Origin: Stenotrophomonas sp. Ste86
GTDB taxonomy: Bacteria > Pseudomonadota > Gammaproteobacteria > Xanthomonadales > Xanthomonadaceae
Length of the DNA: 64,000 nucleotides
Direction of reading: 5' to 3'
NCBI RefSeq assembly: GCF_024519465.1
Contig: NZ_JALJRW010000005.1
Span: 67,319 to 131,318, forward strand
Under the pieces are notes generated by a model. That model was given only the letters and a program-made list of their open reading frames with translations, searched no databases and had not been told where the DNA came from. The position numbers and the translations under genes were made by a program. This document shows, one piece after another, positions 7,889 through 16,452 of this stretch. Every line of letters starts with the position of its first letter. The first letter of the stretch is position 1.

Positions 7889-8269
7889 GTGGCTGATGAA
7901 ATCGGGCACATGCCGCGCGGCCCCAAGCGCATCTTCAAGGCCGCCGTGTGGTCCTGGCAGGGCCTGCGTGCGGCCTGGCTGCACGAGTCCTCGTTCCGCC
8001 TGGAGGTCTACCTGCTGGTGGTGCTGGCCCCGGTCGCGCTGTGGCTGGGCCAGAGCCCGGTCGAGCGTGCCCTGATGATCGGCTCGATGCTGCTGGTGCT
8101 GGCCATGGAGCTGGCCAACTCCGCCATCGAAGCGGTGATCGAACGCTATGGCAGCGAATTCCACGAGATGGCTGGCCGCGCCAAGGACATGGGCTCGGCG
8201 GCGGTGTTCGTGCTGATGATGAACGTGCTGCTGTGCTGGGGCCTTGTCCTGCTGCCGCGATTTTTCTGA
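7889..8269 (+). CDS. dgkA: Diacylglycerol kinase
   Basis: A small (126-residue) integral-membrane diacylglycerol kinase. It has an amphipathic N-terminal helix, three membrane helices and the family motif MELANSAIEAVIER, which carries the catalytic Glu and Asn residues. It phosphorylates diacylglycerol to phosphatidic acid in the inner membrane, recycling lipid released by envelope glycan synthesis. The start is GTG at 7889, with GGAG 9 nt upstream; GTG at 7883 is too close to that site. The TerC gene follows 40 bp later on the same strand. Confidence 0.93.
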   Translation: MADEIGHMPRGPKRIFKAAVWSWQGLRAAWLHESSFRLEVYLLVVLAPVALWLGQSPVERALMIGSMLLVLAMELANSAIEAVIERYGSEFHEMAGRAKDMGSAAVFVLMMNVLLCWGLVLLPRFF

Positions 8270-8309
8270 GCGGCCCCCCGCTCATTCCCCCTTGTAAGGA
8301 TCCACGCCC

Positions 8310-9059
8310 ATGTCCCTTGAGTTGCTGTCCGACCCGAACGTCTGGTTGACCCTGTTCACGCTGAGCGCGCTGGAAATCGTGCTCGGCATCGACAACCTGG
8401 TCTTCATCTCCATCGCCGTGAGCAAGCTGCCCGAAGCGCGCCGTCCGTTCGCGCGCAAGCTCGGCATCGCCGTGGCCTGCATCACCCGCATCGCCCTGCT
8501 GGTGTCGCTGGCCTACCTGGCGCACATGGAGCAGAACCTGTTCACCGTCGCCGGTCTGGGCATCTCGATCCGCGATCTGGTGCTGATCCTTGGCGGCCTG
8601 TTCCTGATCATCAAGGGCAGCATGGAGATCCGCGAGCTGATCTCCGGCGGCGACGACGCCGACCCGACCACCACCAAGGCCTCGGCCGTGTTCGGCATGG
8701 TCATCGCCCAGATCGCGGTAATCGACATCGTGTTCTCGCTGGATTCGGTGATCACCGCCGTCGGCATCGCCGACCACATCCCGGTGATGGTCGCTGCGAT
8801 CCTGCTGTCGGTGGCGGTAATGCTGCTGGCCGCCAACCCGCTGGGCCGCTTCATCGACGCCAACCCGACCGTGAAGATGCTGGCCCTGGCCTTCATCCTG
8901 CTGATCGGCGTGGTGCTGATCCTGGACGGCCTGAGCGTGCACGTGCCCAAGCCCTACATCTACGCCGCGATGGGCTTCTCGGTGCTGGTGGAATGGCTGA
9001 ACCTGCTGATGCGCCGCCGCGCGGTGGCCAACCACGTGCCGGGCGCCGGCAACTGGTAA
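8310..9059 (+). CDS. TerC-family integral membrane protein
   Basis: A 249-residue membrane protein with about seven hydrophobic helices and the TerC signatures EIVLGIDNLVFI near residue 22 and AVIDIVFSLDSVITAVG in the middle, with the paired Asp/Asn residues expected in the membrane. Members are linked to metal-ion (often manganese) export or metalation of secreted proteins, and some to tellurite resistance; the exact role here is not shown. AAGGA lies 12 nt before the ATG. No yybP-ykoY-like riboswitch is possible in the 40-bp gap upstream. Confidence 0.9.
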   Translation: MSLELLSDPNVWLTLFTLSALEIVLGIDNLVFISIAVSKLPEARRPFARKLGIAVACITRIALLVSLAYLAHMEQNLFTVAGLGISIRDLVLILGGLFLIIKGSMEIRELISGGDDADPTTTKASAVFGMVIAQIAVIDIVFSLDSVITAVGIADHIPVMVAAILLSVAVMLLAANPLGRFIDANPTVKMLALAFILLIGVVLILDGLSVHVPKPYIYAAMGFSVLVEWLNLLMRRRAVANHVPGAGNW

Positions 9060-9071
9060 GCGAACGCGGCA

Positions 9072-9090
9072 GCCCCCTGACTGAGGGGGC
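9072..9090 (+). terminator. Hairpin after the TerC gene, no T-run
   Basis: GCCCCCTGACTGAGGGGGC is a strong 7-8 bp hairpin 13 bp after the TerC stop. It lacks a T-run. Nearly the same hairpin (CCCCCTGACTCAGGGGG) is part of the 113-bp direct repeat at 30705-30930. It may therefore be a dispersed hairpin rather than a classical terminator. Confidence 0.4.
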
Positions 9091-9163
9091 GTGGGTGGTT
9101 ACGCGGACTTTACCGCAAACGTGGCATGCTCCGGATCCCGTTCATCGAGATCCGGAGCCGGCC

Positions 9164-9811
9164 ATGCGATCGTTCTCCCGCCTGTTGTTGTTGGCCGTGC
9201 TGGCCTCCCTGCTGTCCGGCTGTGGCTACAACGCCATCCAGCAGAAGGATGAGCAGGTCAAGGCCGGTTGGGCCGAAGTGCTCAACCAGTACAAGCGCCG
9301 CGCCGATCTGATCCCCAACCTGGTGCAGACCGTGGAAGGCTATGCCAACCAGGAACGCCAGGTGCTGACCGATGTGACCAATGCGCGCTCGCGCGTGGGC
9401 CAGATCAACGTCAACGCGGACGACGCCGAGTCGCTCAAGCAGTTCCAGCAGGCCCAGGGCGAACTGAGCGGCGCGTTGTCGCGTCTGCTGGTGGTCACCG
9501 AGAACTATCCGAACCTCAAGTCCGACCAGGGCTTCCGCGACCTGCAGGCGCAGCTGGAAGGCACCGAAAACCGCATCACCGTGGCGCGCGGTCGCTACAT
9601 CGAGATGGTGCAGGCTTACAACACCTACATCCGCTCGTTCCCGCAGGTGATCACCGCCAAGATCTTCGGCTATGCGGTCAAGCCCAACTTCACCGTGGAC
9701 AACGAAGCGCAGATCTCGCAGCCGCCGGCGGTGAAGTTCGGTTCGCCGGCCCCTGCGCCGGCCCCCGCGCCCGCCCCGTCACCGCAGCCGCAGCAAGCCC
9801 CGGCGCACTGA
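9164..9811 (+). CDS. lemA: LemA-family lipoprotein
   Basis: A 215-residue LemA-family protein. The lipobox LLSGC has Cys20 as the lipidated residue. A helical core follows with NQYKRRADLIPNLVQTV (about 44-60), the family hallmark. The tail is rich in Pro and Ala. It is anchored in the envelope with the bulk in the periplasm. It heads a three-gene set with two TPM-domain proteins, a pairing seen in many bacteria; the function is poorly known. I chose ATG 9164 because it gives a proper lipoprotein signal; the longer frame runs back into the TerC gene. Confidence 0.92.
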   Translation: MRSFSRLLLLAVLASLLSGCGYNAIQQKDEQVKAGWAEVLNQYKRRADLIPNLVQTVEGYANQERQVLTDVTNARSRVGQINVNADDAESLKQFQQAQGELSGALSRLLVVTENYPNLKSDQGFRDLQAQLEGTENRITVARGRYIEMVQAYNTYIRSFPQVITAKIFGYAVKPNFTVDNEAQISQPPAVKFGSPAPAPAPAPAPSPQPQQAPAH

Positions 9812-9815
9812 GCCG

Positions 9816-10709
9816 GTGAACATCGGTCTGCTGCGTGGCCTGTTGCTGGTCTGCCTGTGGCTGGCGTTGCCGGCGTGGGCGCAGGCCGCCGATGCGGTGA
9901 TTCCGCCGATGCACTCGCCGGTGGTCGATACCACCGGCACCCTGGATGCGGCGCAGGTGCAGGCCCTGGAAGCCCAGGCGCTGGCGCTGCAGCAGCGCAA
10001 GGGTAGCCAGCTGCAGATCCTGATGGTGCCCAGCACCGCGCCGGAGACCATCGAGCAGTACACCCAGCGGGTGTTCGAGCAGTGGAAGATCGGCCGCAAG
10101 GGCGTGGACGATGGCGTGCTGCTGGTGGTGGCCAAGGATGATCGCCGGGTCCGCATCGAGCCGGGCTACGGCCTGGAAGGTGCCATTCCCGATGCGATCG
10201 CCAACCGCGTGATCCAGGAATACCTCGCCCCGCGCTTCCGCGACAACGACTATGCCGGCGGTCTGGCCGACGCCAGTGCGGCGCTGGTCAAGCTGATCGA
10301 TGGCGAGGCACTGCCCGCGCCAGTCAGCACCCACCGTGCGACGCCAAACCCCGATGGCGACGGCTGGACTTTCGCCCTGGTGATCGGCTTCTTCGTCGGC
10401 AGTTTCCTGCGCGCCATCCTCGGCTGGCTGCCGCGGCCGGTGCGCGCGCTGCTCGGCGGCGGCGGCGCGGCCGTGGCGGCGTTCCTGTTCACCTCGCTGT
10501 GGCTGGCCAGTGGCCTGGCTGGCCTGATCGGCCTGGTCGTCGGCCTGTCCTCGGGCCGGGCCGGCGCCTTCGCCCGCAGTGGCGGGTGGGGGGGCGGCGG
10601 TTGGGGCGGTGGCGGCGGCTTTGGAGGCGGCGGCGGTTTCGGCGGCGGTGGCGGCTGGGGCGGCGGCGGTGGACGTTCGGGAGGCGGTGGCGCCTCGGGG
10701 GGCTGGTGA
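9816..10709 (+). CDS. TPM-domain membrane protein with Gly-rich tail (YgcG-like)
   Basis: A 297-residue protein starting at GTG, 4 bp after lemA. It has a signal peptide (1-25), a periplasmic TPM domain (about 36-165, with VVDTTGTLDAAQ and EPGYGLEGAIPD), two membrane segments (about 187-240) and a C-terminal run of about 50 residues made almost only of Gly, Trp, Phe and Ser. By family these act with LemA in the envelope; some homologues are linked to photosystem repair or membrane stress. The tail is low complexity and is a likely site of length change. Its stop overlaps the next ATG (TGATG). Confidence 0.9.
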   Translation: MNIGLLRGLLLVCLWLALPAWAQAADAVIPPMHSPVVDTTGTLDAAQVQALEAQALALQQRKGSQLQILMVPSTAPETIEQYTQRVFEQWKIGRKGVDDGVLLVVAKDDRRVRIEPGYGLEGAIPDAIANRVIQEYLAPRFRDNDYAGGLADASAALVKLIDGEALPAPVSTHRATPNPDGDGWTFALVIGFFVGSFLRAILGWLPRPVRALLGGGGAAVAAFLFTSLWLASGLAGLIGLVVGLSSGRAGAFARSGGWGGGGWGGGGGFGGGGGFGGGGGWGGGGGRSGGGGASGGW

Positions 10710-11197
10710 TGCGCTGGTGGCGACATGTGTTCTCACCGTCCGTGCGGCGTACGTTCCCGCCGGCACGACTGCAGGCCATCACCGAGGCGATCACTGCCGG
10801 CGAACGCCGACATGGCGGCCAGGTGATGTTCGCCGTCGAAGCCGAGCTGCCGTGGCTGGCGCTGTGGCAAGGGCTCAGCCCGCGCCAGCGTGCCGAACAC
10901 GCCTTCGCCCAGCTGCGGACCTGGGATACCGAGCACAACAACGGCGTCTTGATCTACCTGCTGCTGGCCGACCACGCCATCGAGCTGGTCGCCGACCGGG
11001 GCCTGCGTGGTCGCATCGGCGAGGCACAGTGGCAGGAGATCTGCGCGCACCTGCAGCAACGACTGCGCCAGGGCGATCTGCAGGACGGCGTGCTGCAGGC
11101 GATCGAGGAGGTCTCCACGCTGCTGGCCGGGCACTATCCGCCCGTTCCCGGGTCCCAGGATGACGGCCTGCCGAACACCCCGCAGCTGCTTGGTTGA
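10709..11197 (+). CDS. TPM-domain protein, second copy
   Basis: A 162-residue protein with no signal peptide and no clear membrane segment. The TPM fold is recognisable from the TAGERRHGGQVMFAVE segment (about 26-42), the NNGVLIYLLLADHAIELVAD segment (about 74-93) and the region ending near YPPVPG. Its ATG overlaps the stop of the previous gene, so it is probably coupled to it. The lemA, TPM-with-tail and short TPM order repeats in related genomes by my recollection. It is likely cytoplasmic or peripheral. Function unknown. Confidence 0.86.
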   Translation: MRWWRHVFSPSVRRTFPPARLQAITEAITAGERRHGGQVMFAVEAELPWLALWQGLSPRQRAEHAFAQLRTWDTEHNNGVLIYLLLADHAIELVADRGLRGRIGEAQWQEICAHLQQRLRQGDLQDGVLQAIEEVSTLLAGHYPPVPGSQDDGLPNTPQLLG

Positions 11198-11248
11198 GGT
11201 GGCGGCCTGCTGGGCCGAGAATAGCCGCTTACCTGCAAGGCATCGCCC

Positions 11249-12136
11249 ATGATCTATTTCCACGATATCGACCCCATCGCCATCTCGCTCGGGCCGATCA
11301 AGGTGCATTGGTACGGCATCATGTACCTGCTCGGCTTCACCGCGGCCTGGTGGCTGGGGCGCCGGCGGATCGCAGCGGGCAGGCTGCCCGGGGTGGACGC
11401 CAACGGGTTCTCCGACCTGCTGTTCTACGCCATGCTCGGCGTGGTGGTGGGCGGTCGCGTGGGCTACATGCTGTTCTATGCGCTGTCCGATTTCCTGCAC
11501 AACCCGTTGCTGCTGTTCAAGGTGTGGGATGGCGGCATGAGCTTCCATGGTGGCCTGCTGGGCGTGCTGTTCGCCTCGTGGTACTGGTCGCGCAAGCACC
11601 GCCTGCACCTGTTCGACACCCTGGATTTCATGTCTCCGCTGGTGCCGCTGGGGCTGGGCTTTGGCCGCATCGGCAACTTCATCGGCGCCGAACTGTGGGG
11701 CAAGTACACCGATGGCAGCTGGGGCGTGGTGTTTCCCAGTGGCCTGCCGGCGCCGTTGAACGGGCTGGACCTGGCCACGCTCAAAGAACAGTTCGCCACC
11801 GGCGCGCTCAACCCGTACGCCCGCCATCCCTCGCAGCTGTATGAAGCGCTGCTGGAAGGCCTGGTGATGTTCGTGGTGCTGTGGGCGGTGTCGGCCAAGC
11901 CGCGCCATCGCTACGTGATCTCCGGTCTGTTCGCGTTGATGTACGGCATCTTCCGCTTTGCGGTGGAGTTCGTGCGCATGCCCGACAACGGCGTCTACCT
12001 CGCCTTCGACTGGTTCACCCGCGGCCAGCTGCTGAGCCTGCCGCTGGTGGCCTTCGGTCTGGTGCTGCTGGCGCTGTCGCGCCGCGCGCCGGTGCTGCAG
12101 CCGGTGCTGCCGGTCGCCGCCGGGGCCCGCGCATGA
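11249..12136 (+). CDS. lgt: Prolipoprotein diacylglyceryl transferase
   Basis: A 295-residue inner-membrane enzyme with seven predicted helices. It moves diacylglycerol from phosphatidylglycerol to the lipobox Cys of prolipoproteins. The Lgt signature [15 protein letters not shown] is near 137-151, the conserved HGG is in MSFHGGLLG (about 97), and HPSQLYEA is near 194. It overlaps thyA by 4 bp (ATGA). The lgt-thyA pair is also found in E. coli, and here folA is added. Confidence 0.96.
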   Translation: MIYFHDIDPIAISLGPIKVHWYGIMYLLGFTAAWWLGRRRIAAGRLPGVDANGFSDLLFYAMLGVVVGGRVGYMLFYALSDFLHNPLLLFKVWDGGMSFHGGLLGVLFASWYWSRKHRLHLFDTLDFMSPLVPLGLGFGRIGNFIGAELWGKYTDGSWGVVFPSGLPAPLNGLDLATLKEQFATGALNPYARHPSQLYEALLEGLVMFVVLWAVSAKPRHRYVISGLFALMYGIFRFAVEFVRMPDNGVYLAFDWFTRGQLLSLPLVAFGLVLLALSRRAPVLQPVLPVAAGARA

Positions 12137-12927
12137 AGGCGTATCTGGACCTGCTCCAGCACGTGCTGGAGCACGGCACAGAGAAGTCCGACCGCACCGG
12201 CACCGGCACGCGCAGCGTGTTCGGCTGGCAGATGCGTTTCAACCTGGCCGACGGCTTTCCGCTGGTGACCACCAAAAAGCTGCACCTGCGCTCGATCATC
12301 CATGAGCTGCTGTGGTTCCTGAAGGGCGATACCAACATCGGGTACCTCAAGGACAACCAGGTGCGGATCTGGGACGAGTGGGCCGATGCCGATGGCGATC
12401 TCGGTCCGATCTACGGCAAGCAGTGGCGCAGCTGGGCCACTGCCGATGGCGGCAGCATCGACCAGATGCAGTGGCTGGTGGAGGAGATCAAGCGCAATCC
12501 GGATTCGCGGCGGCTGGTGGTCAGCGCCTGGAATGTCGGCGAGCTGTCGCAGATGGCGTTGATGCCGTGCCACAACCTGTTCCAGTTCTACGTGGTCGAC
12601 GGCAAGCTCAGCTGCCAGCTTTACCAGCGCAGCGGTGACATCTTCCTCGGCGTGCCGTTCAACATCGCCAGCTACGCGCTGCTGACCCACATGGTGGCGC
12701 AGGCGACCGGACTGGGTGTGGGTGATTTCGTGCACACCCTGGGCGATGCGCACCTGTATTCGAACCATTTCGAGCAGGCACGCGAGCAGTTGGCCCGTGA
12801 CCCGCGCGCGCTGCCCACGCTGTGGTTGAACCCGGCGGTGACCGACCTGTTCGGCTTCCAGTTCGACGATATCCGCATCGACGGCTACGACCCGCATCCG
12901 GCGATCAAGGCGCCGGTGGCGGTATGA
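12133..12927 (+). CDS. thyA: Thymidylate synthase
   Basis: 264 residues, the same length as E. coli ThyA. The catalytic Cys146 is in [16 protein letters not shown] (phosphate loop) is near 21 and [15 protein letters not shown] is near 165. It methylates dUMP to dTMP using 5,10-methylene-THF, giving dihydrofolate, which the next gene (folA) reduces. ATGA overlaps occur at both ends (lgt upstream, folA downstream), so lgt-thyA-folA is one coupled unit. Confidence 0.97.
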   Translation: MKAYLDLLQHVLEHGTEKSDRTGTGTRSVFGWQMRFNLADGFPLVTTKKLHLRSIIHELLWFLKGDTNIGYLKDNQVRIWDEWADADGDLGPIYGKQWRSWATADGGSIDQMQWLVEEIKRNPDSRRLVVSAWNVGELSQMALMPCHNLFQFYVVDGKLSCQLYQRSGDIFLGVPFNIASYALLTHMVAQATGLGVGDFVHTLGDAHLYSNHFEQAREQLARDPRALPTLWLNPAVTDLFGFQFDDIRIDGYDPHPAIKAPVAV

Positions 12928-13430
12928 GCGGCTCGCGCATGAAGCTCTCCCTGATCGCCGCGCTCGACCGCGACCATGGCATCGGCCATGACAACCAGCT
13001 GCCGTGGCAGCTGCCGGACGACCTCAAGCGCTTCAAGGCGCTGACCCTCGGCAAGCCGATCCTGATGGGACGCAGGACGGCCGAATCGCTCGGCCGCGCG
13101 CTGCCCGGACGGCCCAACCTGGTGCTGACCCGCAGCGGGAAGGTGCCGTTCGCGGGCATGCAGGCGGTGGCGTCGATCGAACAGGCGCTCCAGTACGCCA
13201 CCGAGGCCGGTGCCGACGAGCTGTGCGTGATCGGCGGTGGCGCGATTTACCGGCTGGCGATGGCGCAGGCGACCGATCTGCACCTGACCTGGGTGGACAC
13301 GACGGTGCAGGCCGATACCCACTTTCCCGCGGTGGATCCGGACCTGTGGGTCGAGGTGGCGCGCGAGCACCATGCGGCCGATGCGCGGCACGCACTCGCC
13401 TTTGATTTCGTGGATTACCGCCGGCGCTGA
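12924..13430 (+). CDS. folA: Dihydrofolate reductase
   Basis: A 168-residue type I DHFR. The N-terminal strand [14 protein letters not shown], substrate-binding [13 protein letters not shown] with the catalytic Asp, [15 protein letters not shown] and the cofactor loop VIGGGAIY are all present. It regenerates tetrahydrofolate from the product of ThyA. ATG 12924 overlaps the thyA stop (ATGA); ATG 12939 is a second option and starts nearer the conserved strand. Converges with the minus-strand DUF1287 gene. Confidence 0.96.
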   Translation: MSGSRMKLSLIAALDRDHGIGHDNQLPWQLPDDLKRFKALTLGKPILMGRRTAESLGRALPGRPNLVLTRSGKVPFAGMQAVASIEQALQYATEAGADELCVIGGGAIYRLAMAQATDLHLTWVDTTVQADTHFPAVDPDLWVEVAREHHAADARHALAFDFVDYRRR

Positions 13431-13454
13431 GCACGGCCGAACGAGCCTGCCTGC

Positions 13455-14102
13455 TCAGGCCGGCGGTCGGTAATGCCCGATGATCGTGTGCTGGAACAGC
13501 AGGTTTTCTTCCTGCGTGCCGCGGGCGATGTTGTGCAGGATCAGGGGCGTGCCGTCGTGGTGTCGGCGGTCCGAGACGATGCCCACGTGCAGCAGGCCGC
13601 TGCCGCTGAGCGTCCAGGCCACGATGTCGCCAGCGGCGAAATCGGTCGGCCGCCTGGAGATGGGCTGTTGCCAGCCCTGGCGCTCGAACCAGCGCATCAG
13701 GTTGGGGACGCGGCGATGGTCGATGTTGCGATCCGGCCGCGACAGGCCCCACAGCGGCGGGTACGCGCTGAAATGCCCGCGCATGTCCTCGTGGATGCGC
13801 TGCTGCAGGTCCAGGCCCTGGCTGCGCAAGGCACGCACGATCACATCGGTGCACACGCCGCGGTCGAGCGCGACATCGCCGCCGGGATAGTCCAGTACGG
13901 TATAGGCCGGGTCGTAATGCACGGTCTGTCCCACCTGGCGACGTGCGGCCGCAACCAATGGCGGCGAGGGTGCCGTGGCGTCGGCCGTCCTCGGGGCAAC
14001 CGGCGGGTAGGCCGTGGCTGTGGCCGGATCCGGTGCGCGTTGGCAGCCGATGCCCACAGTGACCAGCAGGACCATCAACAGCCACCGCGCGGTTCCGCTC
14101 AT
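13455..14102 (-). CDS. DUF1287 domain protein, exported
   Basis: A 215-residue protein. The N-terminal hydrophobic stretch ends in GIGC near residue 20, close to but not a standard lipobox, so it is exported and perhaps lipidated. The DUF1287 domain (about 50-213) has DRGVCTDVIVRALR with a conserved Cys and LLHVGIVSD with a conserved His, a pattern like NlpC/P60-type cysteine amidases; YijF of E. coli is a relative. A role in cell-wall cleavage is inference. The ATG overlaps the apaH stop by 4 bp. This is the last gene of the lptD-to-apaH unit. Confidence 0.85.
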   Translation of the reverse strand: MSGTARWLLMVLLVTVGIGCQRAPDPATATAYPPVAPRTADATAPSPPLVAAARRQVGQTVHYDPAYTVLDYPGGDVALDRGVCTDVIVRALRSQGLDLQQRIHEDMRGHFSAYPPLWGLSRPDRNIDHRRVPNLMRWFERQGWQQPISRRPTDFAAGDIVAWTLSGSGLLHVGIVSDRRHHDGTPLILHNIARGTQEENLLFQHTIIGHYRPPA

Positions 14103-15097
14103 GCAGGCGTCGGCGTGCTTCCACCGGTGTCGCCGGCCGGTTCCGGATTGCGGCGCGGCTGCGGGTTGCGCGCGCCACGATCACGGCGCTGGCCCTGACG
14201 CGGCGGTCGGCCAGTGTTCTGCTCGCCCTCGACCGCCGGGCGGCGTGCCGGCGGACGCGGCGGGGAGACCGGCTTGGGCACGTCACGGCCCGGCACCTGG
14301 ACCACGCGCAGTTCCTCGGTGTCCAGCTGCAGCGCGGTGAGCTTGCCGCCCCACACCGCACCGGTGTCGATGGCGTGCACACCCTGGGTGATGGTCAGGC
14401 CGAGGGCGGACCAATGCCCGCAGACGATCTTGAGGTCGCGCTCGGCGCGGCCCGGCACTTCGAACCACGGGTACAGGCCTTGCTCCTGTGTACCCGGGGT
14501 GCCTTTGTCCTCGATTCCGATCCGGCCACGCGGGGTGCAGTAACGCATGCGCGTGAACAGGTTGATGATCGCGCGCGAACGGTCGTAGCCGGCCAGGCCG
14601 GGCGACCAGCTCGGCTTGTCGCCGTACATGTTGCGGAACAGCTTGCGGTAGCCGCTGCCGTGCAGCTGTGCCTCCACTTCGCGGGCGTGTTTCTCGGCCA
14701 GCTGGGTGGTCCACTTCGGGGCGAGGCCGGCATGGATCATCATCCAGCCCAGTTCGCGGTCCACGTGTGCCAGTTTCTGCAGGCGCAGCCACTCCAGCAG
14801 CACGTCGCGGTCCTCGGCCTGCACGATGCGCAGCAGGTCCGGGTTGACCTTGCGTTGTTCTTCCTCGGTGCGCGCGCCAACGGCCAGTAGGGACAGGTCA
14901 TGATTTCCCAGCACGATCACGCTGCTCTCGCGCAGCGAGTGGACCAGGCGCAGGGTTTCCAGCGACTGCCCCCCGCGGTTGACCAGGTCGCCGCAGAACC
15001 AGAGTTTGTCGACCGCCGGGTCGAACTTGATCTTTTCCAGCAACCGCTGGGTAACGTCGTAGCAGCCCTGCAGGTCGCCGATGGCCCAGACACTCAT
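14099..15097 (-). CDS. apaH: Bis(5'-nucleosyl)-tetraphosphatase (symmetrical) with basic Pro-rich tail
   Basis: 332 residues. The metallophosphatase motifs are GDLQGCYD near residue 7, GDLVNRG near 36 and GNHD near 65, with later His residues. It cleaves Ap4A into two ADP and can act on NpnN RNA caps. The enzyme domain ends near residue 275, the usual ApaH length. A tail of about 55 residues follows, made mostly of Pro, Arg, Gly and Asn, with no predicted fold. It follows apaG by 13 bp and overlaps the DUF1287 gene. Confidence 0.94.
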   Translation of the reverse strand: MSVWAIGDLQGCYDVTQRLLEKIKFDPAVDKLWFCGDLVNRGGQSLETLRLVHSLRESSVIVLGNHDLSLLAVGARTEEEQRKVNPDLLRIVQAEDRDVLLEWLRLQKLAHVDRELGWMMIHAGLAPKWTTQLAEKHAREVEAQLHGSGYRKLFRNMYGDKPSWSPGLAGYDRSRAIINLFTRMRYCTPRGRIGIEDKGTPGTQEQGLYPWFEVPGRAERDLKIVCGHWSALGLTITQGVHAIDTGAVWGGKLTALQLDTEELRVVQVPGRDVPKPVSPPRPPARRPAVEGEQNTGRPPRQGQRRDRGARNPQPRRNPEPAGDTGGSTPTPA

Positions 15098-15110
15098 GCG
15101 TGCGTCTCCA

Positions 15111-15494
15111 TCAGTGCAGCGTGCGCGGAACGGTCAACACGAACGGCGCGATCGCGGCGGCGAACTCGGTGCCATCGTCTGCCACCATGTCGTAATGCCC
15201 CTGCATCGTGCCGTGTTCAGTCTCCAGCATGACACCGGAGGTGTAACGGAAGTCTTCACCCGGGCGCAGCCGCGGCTGCTCGCCGATCACACCCTCGCCG
15301 TCGACATGCTCGATGCGGCCATTGGCATCGGTGATACGCCAGTGGCGCGCCACCAGGCGCGCGGCGACGCGCCCCTGGTTGTGGATGCGGATGGTGTAGG
15401 CGAACGCGTAGCGGCCGTCCTCCGGCGTGGACTGGTCGTCGAGGAAACGCGGGGCGACTTCGACCGAGATCGCGTAATTGGCAGCGTCGTTCAT
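15111..15494 (-). CDS. apaG: ApaG domain protein
   Basis: A 127-residue single-domain protein with an immunoglobulin-like beta fold. The family features YTIRIHNQG (about 48), [11 protein letters not shown] (about 62), GVIGEQP and GTMQGHY are all present. Its biochemical role is unsettled; it is almost always next to rsmA and apaH. 127 bp separate it from rsmA, longer than the other gaps in this unit, so it may have an extra promoter. I see no other gene in that gap. Confidence 0.95.
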   Translation of the reverse strand: MNDAANYAISVEVAPRFLDDQSTPEDGRYAFAYTIRIHNQGRVAARLVARHWRITDANGRIEHVDGEGVIGEQPRLRPGEDFRYTSGVMLETEHGTMQGHYDMVADDGTEFAAAIAPFVLTVPRTLH

Positions 15495-15621
15495 GCAGGC
15501 AGTTTAGTGAAAGTTGTGCACGTTGAGGTGAGCGCAGCACAGGCTGGCTGCGCGCCCCGGCATGGAATTCAGGCGGTTTTGCGTGGGTGCGGCCGGTCAA
15601 GGTCGCACGGCGGCGCCCGGC

Positions 15622-16452
15622 TTACTTCGCCACGTCGTCGCCGTCGCTGCACGGCACGTTGGCCAGCGCGATGAACTGGGCCACGTCCAGCTGCTCGGCA
15701 CGCGCATCGCTGCGCACCTCGGCCGCCTCGAACTGCTCGGGCGTGCAGACGCCATTCAACGCATTGCGTAGGGTCTTGCGGCGCTGCCCGAAGGCGGCCC
15801 GCACCACATCGGCGAAGCGCTTGCGGTCGAGGATGCCGACCGTGGCCGGATCGCGCGGCACCAGCCGCACCACGGCCGAATCGACCTTCGGTGGCGGCCG
15901 GAACGCGCCCGGCGGCACCACGAACAGCGCGGTCACCTTGCAGAACGCCTGCAGCATCACGCTCAGCCGGCCATAGACCTTGCTGCCGGGATCGGCGGCC
16001 ATGCGGTCGACCACTTCCTTCTGCAGCATGAAGTGCATGTCGGTGATCACCGCCGCGTGGTCCAGCGCATGGAACAGGATCGGCGAGGAGATGTTGTAGG
16101 GCAGGTTGCCGACCAGGCGGATCTGGCCGCCGTCGGCGAGCTCGGTGAAGTTCACCTGCAGCACGTCGCGGTGGATGATGGCCATCTCACCCAGCGGCTC
16201 GGCGGCGGCCGCCAGCGGGCCGACCAGGTCGCGATCGAATTCGATGACCGTCAGGCGTGGGTGGCGACGCAGCAATGGCAGGGTGATGGCGCCCTGGCCC
16301 GGGCCGATCTCGACCAGGCGGTCCTCGCCCTTCGGGTTGACCGCCAGCACGATCCGGTCGATATAGGTGCGGTCGGCCAGGAAGTGCTGGCCGAGCTGCT
16401 TTTTGGCCGGTCCGGTGAACCCGGCGGCAGAAGAGGAATACGGTGAAGTCAT
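15622..16452 (-). CDS. rsmA: 16S rRNA dimethyladenosine transferase
   Basis: A 276-residue KsgA/RsmA. The SAM motif VEIGPGQGA (about 48), NLPYNISSPI (about 113) and FRPPPKVDSAVV (about 200) are all present. It dimethylates A1518 and A1519 of 16S rRNA during 30S maturation. ATG 16452 overlaps the pdxA stop (ATGA); a longer frame to 16488 has no support. It follows pdxA as in E. coli. Confidence 0.97.
   Translation of the reverse strand: MTSPYSSSAAGFTGPAKKQLGQHFLADRTYIDRIVLAVNPKGEDRLVEIGPGQGAITLPLLRRHPRLTVIEFDRDLVGPLAAAAEPLGEMAIIHRDVLQVNFTELADGGQIRLVGNLPYNISSPILFHALDHAAVITDMHFMLQKEVVDRMAADPGSKVYGRLSVMLQAFCKVTALFVVPPGAFRPPPKVDSAVVRLVPRDPATVGILDRKRFADVVRAAFGQRRKTLRNALNGVCTPEQFEAAEVRSDARAEQLDVAQFIALANVPCSDGDDVAK

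Noticed and set aside
8270..8309. Manganese (yybP-ykoY) riboswitch before the TerC gene
   Set aside because: The gap to dgkA is only 40 bp, too short for the aptamer.
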